This document shows, one piece after another, positions 1 through 7,682 of a stretch of 15,422 bases of DNA. The DNA lies in assembly GCA_025360285.1 (NCBI GenBank), contig JANYCM010000178.1, positions 1-15,422 of the forward strand. Direction: 5' to 3'. Position numbers and translations under genes: made by a program. Under the pieces are notes generated by a model, which saw only the letters and a list, made by a program, of their open reading frames with translations, was not told where the DNA came from and made no database searches. The stretch comes from Sphingomonadales bacterium (GTDB taxonomy: Bacteria; Pseudomonadota; Alphaproteobacteria; Sphingomonadales; Sphingomonadaceae). Within the stretch, counting starts at the first letter, position 1, and every line of letters begins with the position of its first letter.

Positions 1-2
1 TC

Positions 3-266
3 TGCATCTACAAGGCTGCACTGATGAAAACCAGCTATGTGCAAAAACTGGGATCAACGACCTTGTTCAGCGGGCCACCGACGGCGGCTCTGGCCAATTG
101 GCCGGCGAATACCAGCGCATCGATGACGCATTGGCCCTGCAAGGCGGCGTTCGAAGCATTTTACCTTGATCCCGTCTATACCAACACCATCAAGCCCTTG
201 CGCAAGGGCGCGATCGACTATCGCATCATGGGTTTCCCGGACAGCAAGCATATCAGCGGTGACTGA
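3..266 (+). CDS. DUF1330-like protein, 3' fragment (5' end outside window)
   Basis: The reading frame is open from the window edge to a TGA at 264-266, so only the C-terminal 87 residues or so are visible. The stretch reading AFEAFYLDPVY followed by IKPLR resembles the C-terminal half of DUF1330 proteins, small ferredoxin-like dimeric alpha/beta-barrel proteins of unknown function in which a conserved 'A-x-x-x-FY-x-DP-x-Y' helix precedes a short beta strand. An internal ATG at 24 has no convincing ribosome-binding site, so the true start probably lies upstream. It converges on the DUF1838 gene, with only two bases between the stop codons. It is on the opposite strand from that operon and no operator of the cluster is visible for it, so membership in the pathway is uncertain. 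A generic dimeric-barrel (EthD/ABM-like) protein is the alternative. Confidence 0.5.
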   Translation, partial: CIYKAALMKTSYVQKLGSTTLFSGPPTAALANWPANTSASMTHWPCKAAFEAFYLDPVYTNTIKPLRKGAIDYRIMGFPDSKHISGD

Positions 267-268
267 GT

Positions 269-1249
269 TCAGGGTTTGAGCGGCGCCGGCGTCTGTTCAA
301 GCGCATAATGCTCCAGGCTCGACAGGCTGGGGCCATACCATTTGGTCGGCGCCTCCAGATATTGCGGATATTTCGCCTTCACCCGTGCCAGCACGGCCGG
401 GCTGTAATGTTCCAGCGAATCATTGGGGCAGAATTGGCCTTCATAAACGATATGGCCCGGCGCCTGGCCCATCAGCATCCAGGGCAGCCATGGCGTGATG
501 CGGATCCAGACGCCATTGTGCGGCAAATTGGTCAGCGCCGGGTTTTCGACATCGGCGCGCTTGATGAAATAGCGGAAATATTCGGAGGCCTGGACCATCT
601 TGCCGCCCGATTCGCGCGGCCATTTTTCCGGATCAAGCTTGTTGGGATACCAGGCGTTGCCGCCTTCATGGACAAGCAGCGTATCGGCGCCGAACGCGCT
701 CCAGTGCAAAAGGAACGGCTTTTTGTCCGCCGGCTTGGGTTCGGGCACATCATGGGTATCGAGACCGGGCAGGGCGGGCGGGCTGACCCAGTCGCGGATC
801 ACCCAATTATAGGGGTCATTGGCGATATCGACGACCTTGACCCGTTCGCCGGTATAGGGGTTGTCCCATTCTTCCAGCACCGCACCGGTTTTGGGATCGG
901 TATAAAACACGACTTCCTTTGACATCCGGTCGTAATTGCCATCGGGGCGGCGCACCACCCGGATCGAACTGAAGACTTCGAAATGGAACAGCGTGCGCAC
1001 CGCTTCACCCGGCCGCACACCATTGATGGTGCCCGAACAGCGGCCCCAAACCTGGCGCCCGTCGATATGCGCCTGCAAGCGCGCCGCCTGTTCACGGTTC
1101 CAGGCGGGATCGTCAAAGCGCGCCGGTTCGCGGCGCGCCGAGCCGACAGCGGCACCCGCCGCAGCGCCAGTGCCGATGGTGGCAGCAAGCGCCGCGGCCC
1201 CCAGGCCAAGGGCGGTGCGGCGGGTGGCAGTTGGAATTTCGGTCATCAT
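269..1249 (-). CDS. Tat-exported DUF1838 family protein
   Basis: 326 residues from the first of two adjacent ATGs (1249 and 1246). A GGAG lies 3 bases before the first and 6 before the second, so the second may be the real start. Residues 10-35 form a twin-arginine signal (TRRTALG followed by an Ala/Gly-rich hydrophobic stretch), so the protein should be exported folded, probably with a cofactor or metal. The body matches DUF1838, with its NPYTGE element at 130-135, NDPYNW at 144-149 and a Trp/Pro-rich C-terminal half (ITPWLPWMLMGQ at 251-262). No activity is established for this family as far as I know. The gene starts 32 bases after the amine-oxidase-type gene, so the two probably form one transcript under the operator at 2835-2849. 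A longer frame upstream is open to 1489 but runs antisense-like through the neighbour's C-terminus and is not credible. Confidence 0.85.
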   Translation of the reverse strand: MMTEIPTATRRTALGLGAAALAATIGTGAAAGAAVGSARREPARFDDPAWNREQAARLQAHIDGRQVWGRCSGTINGVRPGEAVRTLFHFEVFSSIRVVRRPDGNYDRMSKEVVFYTDPKTGAVLEEWDNPYTGERVKVVDIANDPYNWVIRDWVSPPALPGLDTHDVPEPKPADKKPFLLHWSAFGADTLLVHEGGNAWYPNKLDPEKWPRESGGKMVQASEYFRYFIKRADVENPALTNLPHNGVWIRITPWLPWMLMGQAPGHIVYEGQFCPNDSLEHYSPAVLARVKAKYPQYLEAPTKWYGPSLSSLEHYALEQTPAPLKP

Positions 1250-1281
1250 CGGCTCCGTAAAAGGGCGTGGGACGGCAGGGT

Positions 1282-2754
1282 TCAGGCTGAGCCGAGCCGG
1301 TCGAGAAGGGCGATCACGGCATTTTCGGCGGATTCGCAGGCGCCTTCGATCCCGGCATGGACGCGGCACAGATGTTCCCCGGCGAAATACAGGGCGCCAA
1401 CGGGTTTGCCGACGATGTCGCCATAGCGGCAAAGGTCGCCGGGGCCGAAATAGCCGATATGGCCCTTGCTGAAGGGATAGGTCGACCAATTGTGGATCTT
1501 GGCAACCTCGACCTGCCCGGCGGCGGCAGGGCGCAGCCGCACCAGTTCGTCAATCACGAGCCTGCCGAGCGCTGCGGGTGACAGCGCATCAAGATGCCCG
1601 CTGGCAGCGCCATTGGTGATGGCGACCAGCGAGCCATAGGGCGGCACCAGCGACGGGAAATACGCAAAGGTTTCAATCGGCCCATCGGTCCACATTGTCG
1701 GCGGCAGGCCATCCTTTTCCCAGAAGTTCGATTTGATCTTCAGCATCACATAGACCGTCTTGTAATAGCGTTGCCGGTTCCAGGCGGCGCGTTCATCGGC
1801 GGGCACAGCGCCGCGGATGGGAATGTCCTTCATCACCGACAGCGGAATCGTCGAAATTGCCATGCGGCCGCTGTGGACCGATCCGTCGCGGCAGGTGATC
1901 CTGACGGATTTCGGGCCGGCATCGATGGCGGCGACGATCTTGCCCAGCGGGATCGGGCGCTTCAGCGATCTGGCCATCGCCGTGGTCAGCGCGTCCATCC
2001 CATCACGCACGACATGATAGGGGCCGTTCTTGCCCTCCCAGACATAATAATGGTTCTTGCGCAGCGTATCGAGCGCGCTGGCGGTGTCCAGTGTCCAGCC
2101 CGGCGTGCCGACCTCGAGCAGGCGGATGGCTTCGGGCGAAGCGCCCTTGGACAGCAGATAGTCGCGTAGCGACATGACATCGATGTGGCGGAATTCCGGC
2201 TTTTGCCAATCTTCCGGATCGACGAGCGGATCATCCTTCAACAGGTAATGGCCGAGCAATTTGAATGGCGTCAGCGCCTTTTCGCCGGGTGCCAGGCGGT
2301 TCATCGGCGAATTCGCCCAATCGCTTGTCGGCGGCGCACCGCCGATGCTGAAGGCGGCGGAAAAGCTCGCGGTTTCGCTGAGCGCGCCGCGCGGCGGCAG
2401 CACCAGTTCGACGCCAAGATCGGCGGCATTGCCGCGTACCCGGCCATAGCCGGGGCCGATCTGGGAGGCACCGAGTTCGGGGCGGCCCGGCACGTCACTC
2501 GCCGTCCAGCAGCGCCCGCCGATCCGATCACTGCCTTCGATGACCTGCACGCTGAGCCCGGCCTGTTCCAGCATCCGGGCGGCATGGAGGCCGGCCATGC
2601 CGGCGCCCAGGATCAGCACATCGACGCTTGCGGGTGGCGCGGCGCGGCGCGGCTTTGCCGCGGCAGCGGCCGGCATCACGGCGCTGACCAGCGCGGCGGT
2701 GCCCGCTCCCAGCGCCCCGCGCCGCGATAATATTGTGGCGTCGGCCCCGGTCAT
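1282..2754 (-). CDS. Tat-exported FAD-dependent amine-oxidase-type oxidoreductase
   Basis: 490 residues. A twin-arginine signal (SRRGAL at 10-15, then an Ala-rich core to about 33) precedes a Rossmann FAD-binding motif GAGMAG at 50-55, the ribose-binding acidic residue E73 and the IGGR element at 78-81. ELGASQIG (93-100) and the C-terminal FAD-contacting stretch FAGEHL (457-462) with AGIEGACESA (467-476) are hallmarks of flavin monoamine oxidases (PF01593). The family oxidises amines, but relatives also include desaturases and enzymes acting on non-amine substrates, so the substrate is open. Being exported, it could oxidise its substrate in the periplasm using O2 or, by inference, the cytochrome c encoded at 7683-8084. 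The start has a purine-rich GGGGATCAGG immediately upstream. It heads the operon with DUF1838, and the operator at 2835-2849 lies 81 bases before its start. Confidence 0.88.
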   Translation of the reverse strand: MTGADATILSRRGALGAGTAALVSAVMPAAAAAKPRRAAPPASVDVLILGAGMAGLHAARMLEQAGLSVQVIEGSDRIGGRCWTASDVPGRPELGASQIGPGYGRVRGNAADLGVELVLPPRGALSETASFSAAFSIGGAPPTSDWANSPMNRLAPGEKALTPFKLLGHYLLKDDPLVDPEDWQKPEFRHIDVMSLRDYLLSKGASPEAIRLLEVGTPGWTLDTASALDTLRKNHYYVWEGKNGPYHVVRDGMDALTTAMARSLKRPIPLGKIVAAIDAGPKSVRITCRDGSVHSGRMAISTIPLSVMKDIPIRGAVPADERAAWNRQRYYKTVYVMLKIKSNFWEKDGLPPTMWTDGPIETFAYFPSLVPPYGSLVAITNGAASGHLDALSPAALGRLVIDELVRLRPAAAGQVEVAKIHNWSTYPFSKGHIGYFGPGDLCRYGDIVGKPVGALYFAGEHLCRVHAGIEGACESAENAVIALLDRLGSA

Positions 2755-2834
2755 CCTGATCCCCGAAAAACGATCACGTCTGGTGGTTCAGCCTGGACCG
2801 GTGCGCAAGGGCGGCACAACGAAAGCCCGGCCAT

Positions 2835-2849
2835 GTCCGCAATTCGGAC
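2835..2849. promoter_or_regulatory. Predicted IclR operator A
   Basis: GTCCG-CAATT-CGGAC has perfect 5-bp arms around a 5-base spacer. It lies in the 117-base gap between the MDR gene stop and the amine-oxidase-type gene, 81 bases upstream of the latter's ATG. It matches the operators at 5538, 8160 and 13243. Its presence suggests that the amine-oxidase/DUF1838 pair has its own promoter rather than depending only on readthrough from the MDR gene. I could not assign a confident -35/-10 pair here. Confidence 0.75.
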
Positions 2850-2871
2850 GGCGAGGCGGAAGGTGGTCTCG

Positions 2872-3876
2872 TCAGCGGCGGGAGGCGAGATCGACAACGA
2901 CCTTGCCGATCGAGCGCCCCGACAGCAGGTGTTCGATGGCATCATAAACGCCTTCGAGCCGGTAAAATTCAGCGTCGCAGCGCACGTGCAGCGCGCCGGC
3001 GGCGTGCAGTGCGAACAGCCGGGCGCGGGCACCGGGCCAGAGATGTTGCACCAGGCCATTCTGAAACGCCTGGATGCGCGCCGCCTTGTAATAGATTGCC
3101 AGCCCGATTCGTGGTGCCAGCGTCGGCGAGTCCATGTCCTGGGCGGCGCCGCTGACCACCAGCCGGCCGTGCGGGGCAAGGTTCGCGGCAAATGCATCAA
3201 AGATGCCGCCGCCGACGGTATCGACGGCGACATCGATGGCATCCGGCCATTCGGCCGCAAGGACGCCGGCCACATCTTCGCAGCGATAATCGATCACCCG
3301 GTCGGCGCCCAGGCTGGCAACGAACCGCGCCTTGTCGGCGCCGCCGCAGACCGCAACGACCTTGCAGCCGCGCAGCCGGGCGAGCTGAACGATCAGATGG
3401 CCCAGCCCGCCGGCGGCGGCCGATACCGCGACCGTCTCGCCATCCTTGAGCTGCCCGGCATGTTCCAGCGCCAGCAGCGCCGCGACCCCGGTGGAGGCCA
3501 GCGCCAGGCTGTCGCGGCTGGCATCGGGCAGGCGGGCGAACTGGCTGGCCGGCGCGATGTTGATCTCGCGATAGCCGCTTTTGAACCGCATCGAGGCAAC
3601 GGCATCGCCGGGCGCCAAGCCGGTGACATTTTCCCCTACGGCTTCGACAATCCCCGCTGCCTCCACGCCCGTGAAGCTGGGCAAATTGGCGCTCATATAG
3701 CCGGCCTTGCCCTGGGCAAACTGGGTATCGAAAATGCCGTTCACGCCGGCCCAATGATTGCGCACAACGATGTCGTCAGGCCCCGGCGCCGTCCCCGGCA
3801 GCGTGACGATCTCAGCACCGGCGCGAAAGGTGTTGGCGATGCGTTCCAGCCGGATCGCCCGATAGGGGCCGCTCAT
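2872..3876 (-). CDS. MDR-family NAD(P)H-dependent oxidoreductase (quinone reductase / ZADH2-like)
   Basis: 334 residues of the medium-chain dehydrogenase/reductase superfamily. The N-terminal GroES-like domain carries NHWAGVNGIFD at 40-50 and FTGVEAAGIV at 68-77. The nucleotide-binding domain carries AAAGGLGH at 153-160, the usual NADPH-preferring glycine-rich loop of the zinc-independent branch. The Cys/His/Glu ligands of zinc alcohol dehydrogenases are absent. Closest in flavour are zeta-crystallin-type quinone oxidoreductases and prostaglandin reductase 3 (ZADH2), which reduce activated C=C bonds of enones or enoyl-type compounds. Its ATG overlaps the stop of the preceding FAD oxidoreductase gene (ATGA at 3876-3873), so the two are probably translationally coupled and act on the same intermediate. 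Possible role (inference): reduction of an alpha,beta-unsaturated carbonyl product made by its partner. Confidence 0.88.
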   Translation of the reverse strand: MSGPYRAIRLERIANTFRAGAEIVTLPGTAPGPDDIVVRNHWAGVNGIFDTQFAQGKAGYMSANLPSFTGVEAAGIVEAVGENVTGLAPGDAVASMRFKSGYREINIAPASQFARLPDASRDSLALASTGVAALLALEHAGQLKDGETVAVSAAAGGLGHLIVQLARLRGCKVVAVCGGADKARFVASLGADRVIDYRCEDVAGVLAAEWPDAIDVAVDTVGGGIFDAFAANLAPHGRLVVSGAAQDMDSPTLAPRIGLAIYYKAARIQAFQNGLVQHLWPGARARLFALHAAGALHVRCDAEFYRLEGVYDAIEHLLSGRSIGKVVVDLASRR

Positions 3877-5459
3877 CGGATGGGAAAGCCGAGCCCGCCG
3901 GGGTTCAACTGTCCCTTCGGATCGGTGAGGGCCTTGATCGCATCTAGCAGCGCCAGCGAGGCGGCGTCGCGGCTGGCGCGATAAGGATAGGACCGCCCGA
4001 TCTGGAAATGTGCGCAGCCAAAGGTCGTGCAGATCTCAACCACCCGCTTGCGCGCCGCCGCGACCAGCGCGGTGGCACCGGGATTGTCGGGCAGTTTGGG
4101 AAGGCGAGCCAGATGCGCAGGCTCGACCGCCGAGGCATGGATCGGCCGATAGCCCTGCGGCCAATAGAATACCGGCTCAATTGTGATGGCGTTGGTCGAA
4201 ACGCTCGTGAACAGATAGCCGGTGTAGATGCCCTCGCGTTCGAATGCCGGGGCCAGTTCGGCGAACAGCGCCTGGAAGGCGGCGAACAGCGCGGGCGCCT
4301 TTGACAGCGCGACCATGCCATGCACCGGTGCCCAGGCCTCCCCTTCCGGCCCTAGCATCGAATTCAATGGCGGGAAGGGCACGGCACGGATCACCTTGGC
4401 GATGGTGTTTTCAATCTCATGGCCGCCGTGTTCGGCCGCGATGCGCCGCGCCTCGGCAATATCGGCGGCGACCCCGGCGGCCGAGCGACCTTCAGCGATG
4501 ATATGGAGCGGATAATCGTCCGCATCGATGAAATTGCGCCCGCCCAGAGCGATCTTCGCCGCGGAAAACAGCCCCTTGGCGAGGTTTTTTTCCCTGGCGA
4601 CAACGGCGCCCAGCGTCTTGACATCGCTAGCCAGCGACATGCGCTTCAGGCGCACACGGGTCAGGCCCGGATCAAAGCCGCAGGTTTCGCTGGCGATGCC
4701 GGCCCGCGCCACATCGGCCAGCGCCTTGAGCATGGCCTCGCCGCTGGGGAAGGAGAAGGAGGCATAATCCTCATGCGCCGGCGCGCGGATCAGGCGCAGG
4801 GTGATTTCGCCCTTGATGCCCAGGGTGCCGCTGTCGCCGCAGAAAATGCCGGTCAGATCGGGGCCATAGTGGCGGTAAAAAGGGCTGTCGCCGTTCGCCC
4901 CACGCGCGCCGGTCTTGAGCAGGGTGCCGTCGGCCAGGACCATCGTCAGTGCGACGACGCTTTCGCTTGATGTGCCATAATGGCCGGCGCCGAGCATGGC
5001 GTTGAGTTGCGACAGGCCGCCGCCGATCGTCGAGGTCAGGCCCGACATCGGCCCCCAGAAGGGCGTGCGCAGGCCCAGCGGCGTCAACGCCTTGTGGAGA
5101 GCCGCCCAGGTGCACCCCGGCTCGACCGTCACCGTCATGTCATCGGCATTAACCGCGAGCACGCGGTTCATCTGAGCCAGATCGAGCGAGACGGTGCCAT
5201 CGACAGCCGGAAGATAGCTGCCAGTATAGCCCATGCCCGCCCCACGCGGCGCCAGCGCGACCCCGGCGGCATGGGCGGCCTTCACCACCTCGACCAATTG
5301 GTCAAGCGTCTGCGGCGATACGACGATCGCGGCGGTGTGCGGTGACGCCGACCAGATATCCTCGCTAAACAGCGCCGTGGTTGCATCGTCGGTGCGCACA
5401 TGTTCCGGCCCGACGATGTCGGACAGGCGTTCGGTCAATTTCCAGGCCGGTTTTGTCAT
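3873..5459 (-). CDS. FAD-binding oxidoreductase of the VAO/GlcD (FAD_binding_4) type
   Basis: 528 residues from the ATG at 5459; a GTG one codon earlier (5462) is possible, with AGGGG about 10-13 bases upstream. The PCMH-type FAD domain is clear: PRGAGMGYTG at 71-80 (pyrophosphate loop), IGGGLSQ at 145-151 and FCGDSGTLGIKGEITL at 206-221. The C-terminus carries the family-typical DPKGQLNPGGLGFP. Relatives include glycolate and D-lactate dehydrogenases, vanillyl-alcohol oxidase and the flavoprotein subunit of p-cresol methylhydroxylase, which oxidise hydroxy acids or para-alkylphenols. No signal peptide is seen, so it acts in the cytoplasm or at its membrane face. It is first in an operon with the MDR gene and divergent from an MFS carrier, with operator B in between. 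A longer frame open to 5618 covers the operator region and lacks a good ribosome-binding site, so I rejected that start. Confidence 0.87.
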   Translation of the reverse strand: MTKPAWKLTERLSDIVGPEHVRTDDATTALFSEDIWSASPHTAAIVVSPQTLDQLVEVVKAAHAAGVALAPRGAGMGYTGSYLPAVDGTVSLDLAQMNRVLAVNADDMTVTVEPGCTWAALHKALTPLGLRTPFWGPMSGLTSTIGGGLSQLNAMLGAGHYGTSSESVVALTMVLADGTLLKTGARGANGDSPFYRHYGPDLTGIFCGDSGTLGIKGEITLRLIRAPAHEDYASFSFPSGEAMLKALADVARAGIASETCGFDPGLTRVRLKRMSLASDVKTLGAVVAREKNLAKGLFSAAKIALGGRNFIDADDYPLHIIAEGRSAAGVAADIAEARRIAAEHGGHEIENTIAKVIRAVPFPPLNSMLGPEGEAWAPVHGMVALSKAPALFAAFQALFAELAPAFEREGIYTGYLFTSVSTNAITIEPVFYWPQGYRPIHASAVEPAHLARLPKLPDNPGATALVAAARKRVVEICTTFGCAHFQIGRSYPYRASRDAASLALLDAIKALTDPKGQLNPGGLGFPIR

Positions 5460-5492
5460 CACTGTTGTGCTGCCCCTGTTCGCCTGCCAACC

Positions 5493-5498
5493 ATCATA
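5493..5498 (-). promoter_or_regulatory. Possible -10 element (TATGAT) for the FAD oxidoreductase gene
   Basis: On the minus strand, TATGAT (5 of 6 matches to TATAAT) lies 33 bases upstream of the start codon at 5459. No good -35 hexamer stands at 16-18 bases, which is typical of activator-dependent promoters. A start about 7 bases downstream of it would put the centre of operator B near -59. This is weak evidence. Confidence 0.3.
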
Positions 5499-5537
5499 GT
5501 AGGCCCGTATTGCCAACAGGTTTTGCTGCACGGATTT

Positions 5538-5552
5538 ATCCGCATTGCGGAC
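5538..5552. promoter_or_regulatory. Predicted IclR operator B in a divergent promoter region
   Basis: ATCCG-CATTG-CGGAC contains the perfect palindrome TCCGCA-T-TGCGGA (5539-5551), identical in its 13-base core to the copy beside the IclR gene. It sits 79 bases before the FAD oxidoreductase start (minus) and 69 before the MFS start (plus), so it can serve both. A second inverted repeat, CGGAT-TT-ATCCG (5531-5542), overlaps its left arm, giving three CGGA/TCCG half-sites in 22 bases. Confidence 0.72.
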
Positions 5553-5576
5553 GGGCCTTGATGCCGGTTTGCCGTT

Positions 5577-5591
5577 TGGACAGCGCGTCCA
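5577..5591. repeat. Inverted repeat TGGAC-N5-GTCCA
   Basis: Perfect 5-bp arms around AGCGC, 30 bases before the MFS start and 26 bases from operator B. The arm sequences are related to the operator but in the opposite order (GGAC first, GTCC second). It could be an accessory regulator site or chance; nothing else supports it. Confidence 0.3.
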
Positions 5592-5620
5592 TCGAATGAA
5601 TACTGGCAGGGGGACCAACT

Positions 5621-6850
5621 ATGGCGGTGACGAGCAAGGGCGAGTTCCGCACAGGCTGGCCGATCGTCGTTGCCGCCATGTTCGGCATTGCGCTGGGCCT
5701 GTCGCCGCTGCCCTTTTACACGATCGGGGTTTTCGCGCCGCACCTAGCCAGGGCCTTTGGCTGGTCGATGGGCGAAATCATGGGCGGCCTTACCGTCACG
5801 ACGATCATGGTGCTGTGGGCGGGGCCGCTGGTCGGCTATCTGGCCACGATCTGGCCGGTGCGCCGCGTGGCGATCGGCTCGCTGATCCTGTTCAGCCTCG
5901 CCTTCATGTCGCTCGGCCTGTCCACCGGTTCGCTGGCGCAATATTATCTGACCTTCGCACTGGTCGCGATCCTGGGCGCCGGAACGCTGCCGATCACCTG
6001 GACCCGCCTCGTCAATCAGACTTTCGACAGGGGCAAGGGCCTGGCGCTGGGAATCTCGCTGATGGGCACGGGCATTTTCGGCTTCTTTTCCAAACCCCTG
6101 ACGGCCTGGCTGATTGCGCAATTCGGCTGGCGCGGGGCGTTTGTCGGCATCGGCGCGCTGCCGCTGACCATCGCTGTCCCCATTGCTCTGGCGCTGTTCC
6201 ACGACCGTCCCGCCAGCACCGGCAATGGCGGTGGTTCTCAAACGGCAACCACCGGGCTGAGCCTTGCCGAAACGCTGCGCGATCGGCGCTTCTGGACGAT
6301 GGGTTTCGGCTTTATGATCGTATCGTTCGCGCTGGCTGGACCCGCCCCCAATCTGGAAAAAATCCTGTCACTGTCGGGCATCCCGCCTGCGCAGATCATC
6401 CGGTTGACCTCGTTGATCGGGCTTTCGGCGCTGGCCGGGCGCTTTATCGGCGGCCTGCTGGTCGATCGTTTCTGGGCGCCGGCCGTGGCCTTTGTCCTGC
6501 TGACCTTGCCGGCGATCGCCTGCGCGCTGCTGGCCAGCAGCGATTTGACATTTGCCCGCGCGGCCTGGTCAATTTCCCTGATCGGCTTCGCACTGGGCGT
6601 CGAATATGACCTGATGGCGTTTTTCATTGCCCGCTATTTCGGCATGCGCAGTTACACGGCGATATATGGCATCCTATATGTGTTCTTCTCGCTGGGCGCC
6701 GGCTTTGGCCCGCTGCTGTTCGGTCTCGATTATGATCGGCACGGCTCGTACCATCTGTCGCTGCTCGGCGCGGTTGCGGCGCTGCTGGTGACCGGATTTT
6801 CGTTCCTGACACTGGGGCGTTACCGCGACTTTGATCGCCCTGCCGCCTGA
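5621..6850 (+). CDS. MFS transporter (MFS_1, monocarboxylate/oxalate-carrier-like)
   Basis: 409 residues with about 12 hydrophobic segments, so an inner-membrane secondary transporter. A strong ribosome-binding site AGGGGGA (5608-5614) stands 6 bases before the ATG. The element RGKGLALGISLMGTGIFG after the fourth segment, followed by FGWRGAFVGIGAL, is typical of MFS carriers of the monocarboxylate/OxlT-like branch that move organic anions, including aromatic acids in catabolic clusters. Uptake of the pathway substrate or export of an intermediate are both possible; uptake is more likely because it shares operator B with a catabolic operon. It ends 42 bases from the convergent crotonase-fold gene. 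The cluster holds a second carrier of a different family (11780-13174). Confidence 0.88.
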   Translation: MAVTSKGEFRTGWPIVVAAMFGIALGLSPLPFYTIGVFAPHLARAFGWSMGEIMGGLTVTTIMVLWAGPLVGYLATIWPVRRVAIGSLILFSLAFMSLGLSTGSLAQYYLTFALVAILGAGTLPITWTRLVNQTFDRGKGLALGISLMGTGIFGFFSKPLTAWLIAQFGWRGAFVGIGALPLTIAVPIALALFHDRPASTGNGGGSQTATTGLSLAETLRDRRFWTMGFGFMIVSFALAGPAPNLEKILSLSGIPPAQIIRLTSLIGLSALAGRFIGGLLVDRFWAPAVAFVLLTLPAIACALLASSDLTFARAAWSISLIGFALGVEYDLMAFFIARYFGMRSYTAIYGILYVFFSLGAGFGPLLFGLDYDRHGSYHLSLLGAVAALLVTGFSFLTLGRYRDFDRPAA

Positions 6851-6892
6851 AGCTGAAATAAAAGATAGTCTGGCAATTAAGTCGGCCAGGGA

Positions 6893-7681
6893 TCAGAGCG
6901 GCGCGAAATTCAGCGTCCGGCGTAGGTGAAAGGCGGCGATGCCCTCGCGATAGTCGGCGCCTTCGGGGGCATCGGCAAACCATCCACGGGTTTCATCATC
7001 ATCGTCGCGGCTGCCGGCCATGATGCTGGCAACGATGGCCTTGCTGTGCCGGTGCGTCCAGGCGGAATTCGCCGCTATCAGACTGGCCTTTTCAAGCGCC
7101 GCCGCCGACAGCGCGGCCGGGGCGAAAACCCCATCAACCAGGCCGATGGCGTGGGCGGCACCGGCGGTGATCATCCGGCCGGTAAACAGCAGGTCCTTTG
7201 CGGCGGACGCGCCAACAAGATCGACGACCCGGCGCGTGTCGAGACGGCTGTAAACCAGGCCAAGTTTCGCCGGGGTTATGGCAAATTGTGCATCTTCCGC
7301 TGCCAGCCGCAGGTCACAGGCAGCGGCCACCGCCACCCCGGCACCGATGCACAGTCCTTCAATGACGGCGATGACCGGCAGTGCCGCGGCGGCGATGGCA
7401 TTTGTCGCGGTGGTCATGTCGTCCAGATACGCCAAAGTGGCGCGGCGGTCGGCAAACACTCGGTCGAATTCGGCAATATCGGCCCCGGCAGCAAAGTGTC
7501 CGCCGGCACCGCGGATCAGGATCACGCGCGTCTGCGGTCGCGTCGTGGCTTTGCCGATCAGGCCGGGAATCGCCCGCCAGGTGGCGATATTGAGGGCGTT
7601 GCGCTGGTCGGCGCGATCAAACCATAGGGTGCACACTGGGCCGCCCAAATCCAGCCGCGGCGTGCGCCCGTCCAGCGCCAT
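6893..7681 (-). CDS. Enoyl-CoA hydratase/isomerase (crotonase fold) lacking canonical Glu residues
   Basis: 262 residues. The crotonase oxyanion-hole elements are present: HFAAGADI at 62-69 and EGLCIGAG at 108-115, followed by CDLRLA (122-127). Aligned by eye to rat enoyl-CoA hydratase, the two catalytic glutamates (E144 and E164 there) fall on A117 and P137 here. It should therefore bind an acyl-CoA thioester but not hydrate it by the textbook mechanism. Crotonase relatives with other active sites isomerise, hydrolyse, decarboxylate or cleave C-C bonds of acyl-CoAs. The segment ITPAKLGLVYS with DTRR is shared with a branch of poorly characterised crotonases. It begins one base after the cytochrome c stop, so the two are co-transcribed from the promoter region holding operator C, an odd pairing of a periplasmic and a cytoplasmic protein. 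Confidence 0.85.
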   Translation of the reverse strand: MALDGRTPRLDLGGPVCTLWFDRADQRNALNIATWRAIPGLIGKATTRPQTRVILIRGAGGHFAAGADIAEFDRVFADRRATLAYLDDMTTATNAIAAAALPVIAVIEGLCIGAGVAVAAACDLRLAAEDAQFAITPAKLGLVYSRLDTRRVVDLVGASAAKDLLFTGRMITAGAAHAIGLVDGVFAPAALSAAALEKASLIAANSAWTHRHSKAIVASIMAGSRDDDDETRGWFADAPEGADYREGIAAFHLRRTLNFAPL

Positions 7682-7682
7682 A

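Noticed and set aside
1250..1489. 80-residue N-terminal extension of the DUF1838 frame
   Set aside because: It is Arg/Pro-rich, overlaps the C-terminus of the amine-oxidase-type gene in another frame, and would bury the Tat signal, which must be N-terminal.
2833..3984. Long plus-strand open frame of 383 codons opposite the MDR gene
   Set aside because: It is antisense to a clear MDR protein, has no family-like motifs, and long antisense frames are common in high-GC DNA. The same applies to the frames at 4419-4970, 12446-13339 and 13297-14091.
5576..5604. TTGGAC-17-AATACT as a promoter for the MFS gene
   Set aside because: The predicted transcript would start inside the ribosome-binding site at 5608-5614, so it could not use it.
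5460..5618. 53-residue N-terminal extension of the FAD oxidoreductase
   Set aside because: It would run through operator B and the divergent promoter region, and lacks any domain content.
6870..6889. CTGGC/GCCAG hairpin between the convergent MFS and crotonase genes
   Set aside because: A 5-bp stem with a 10-base loop and no U-run is too weak to call a terminator.
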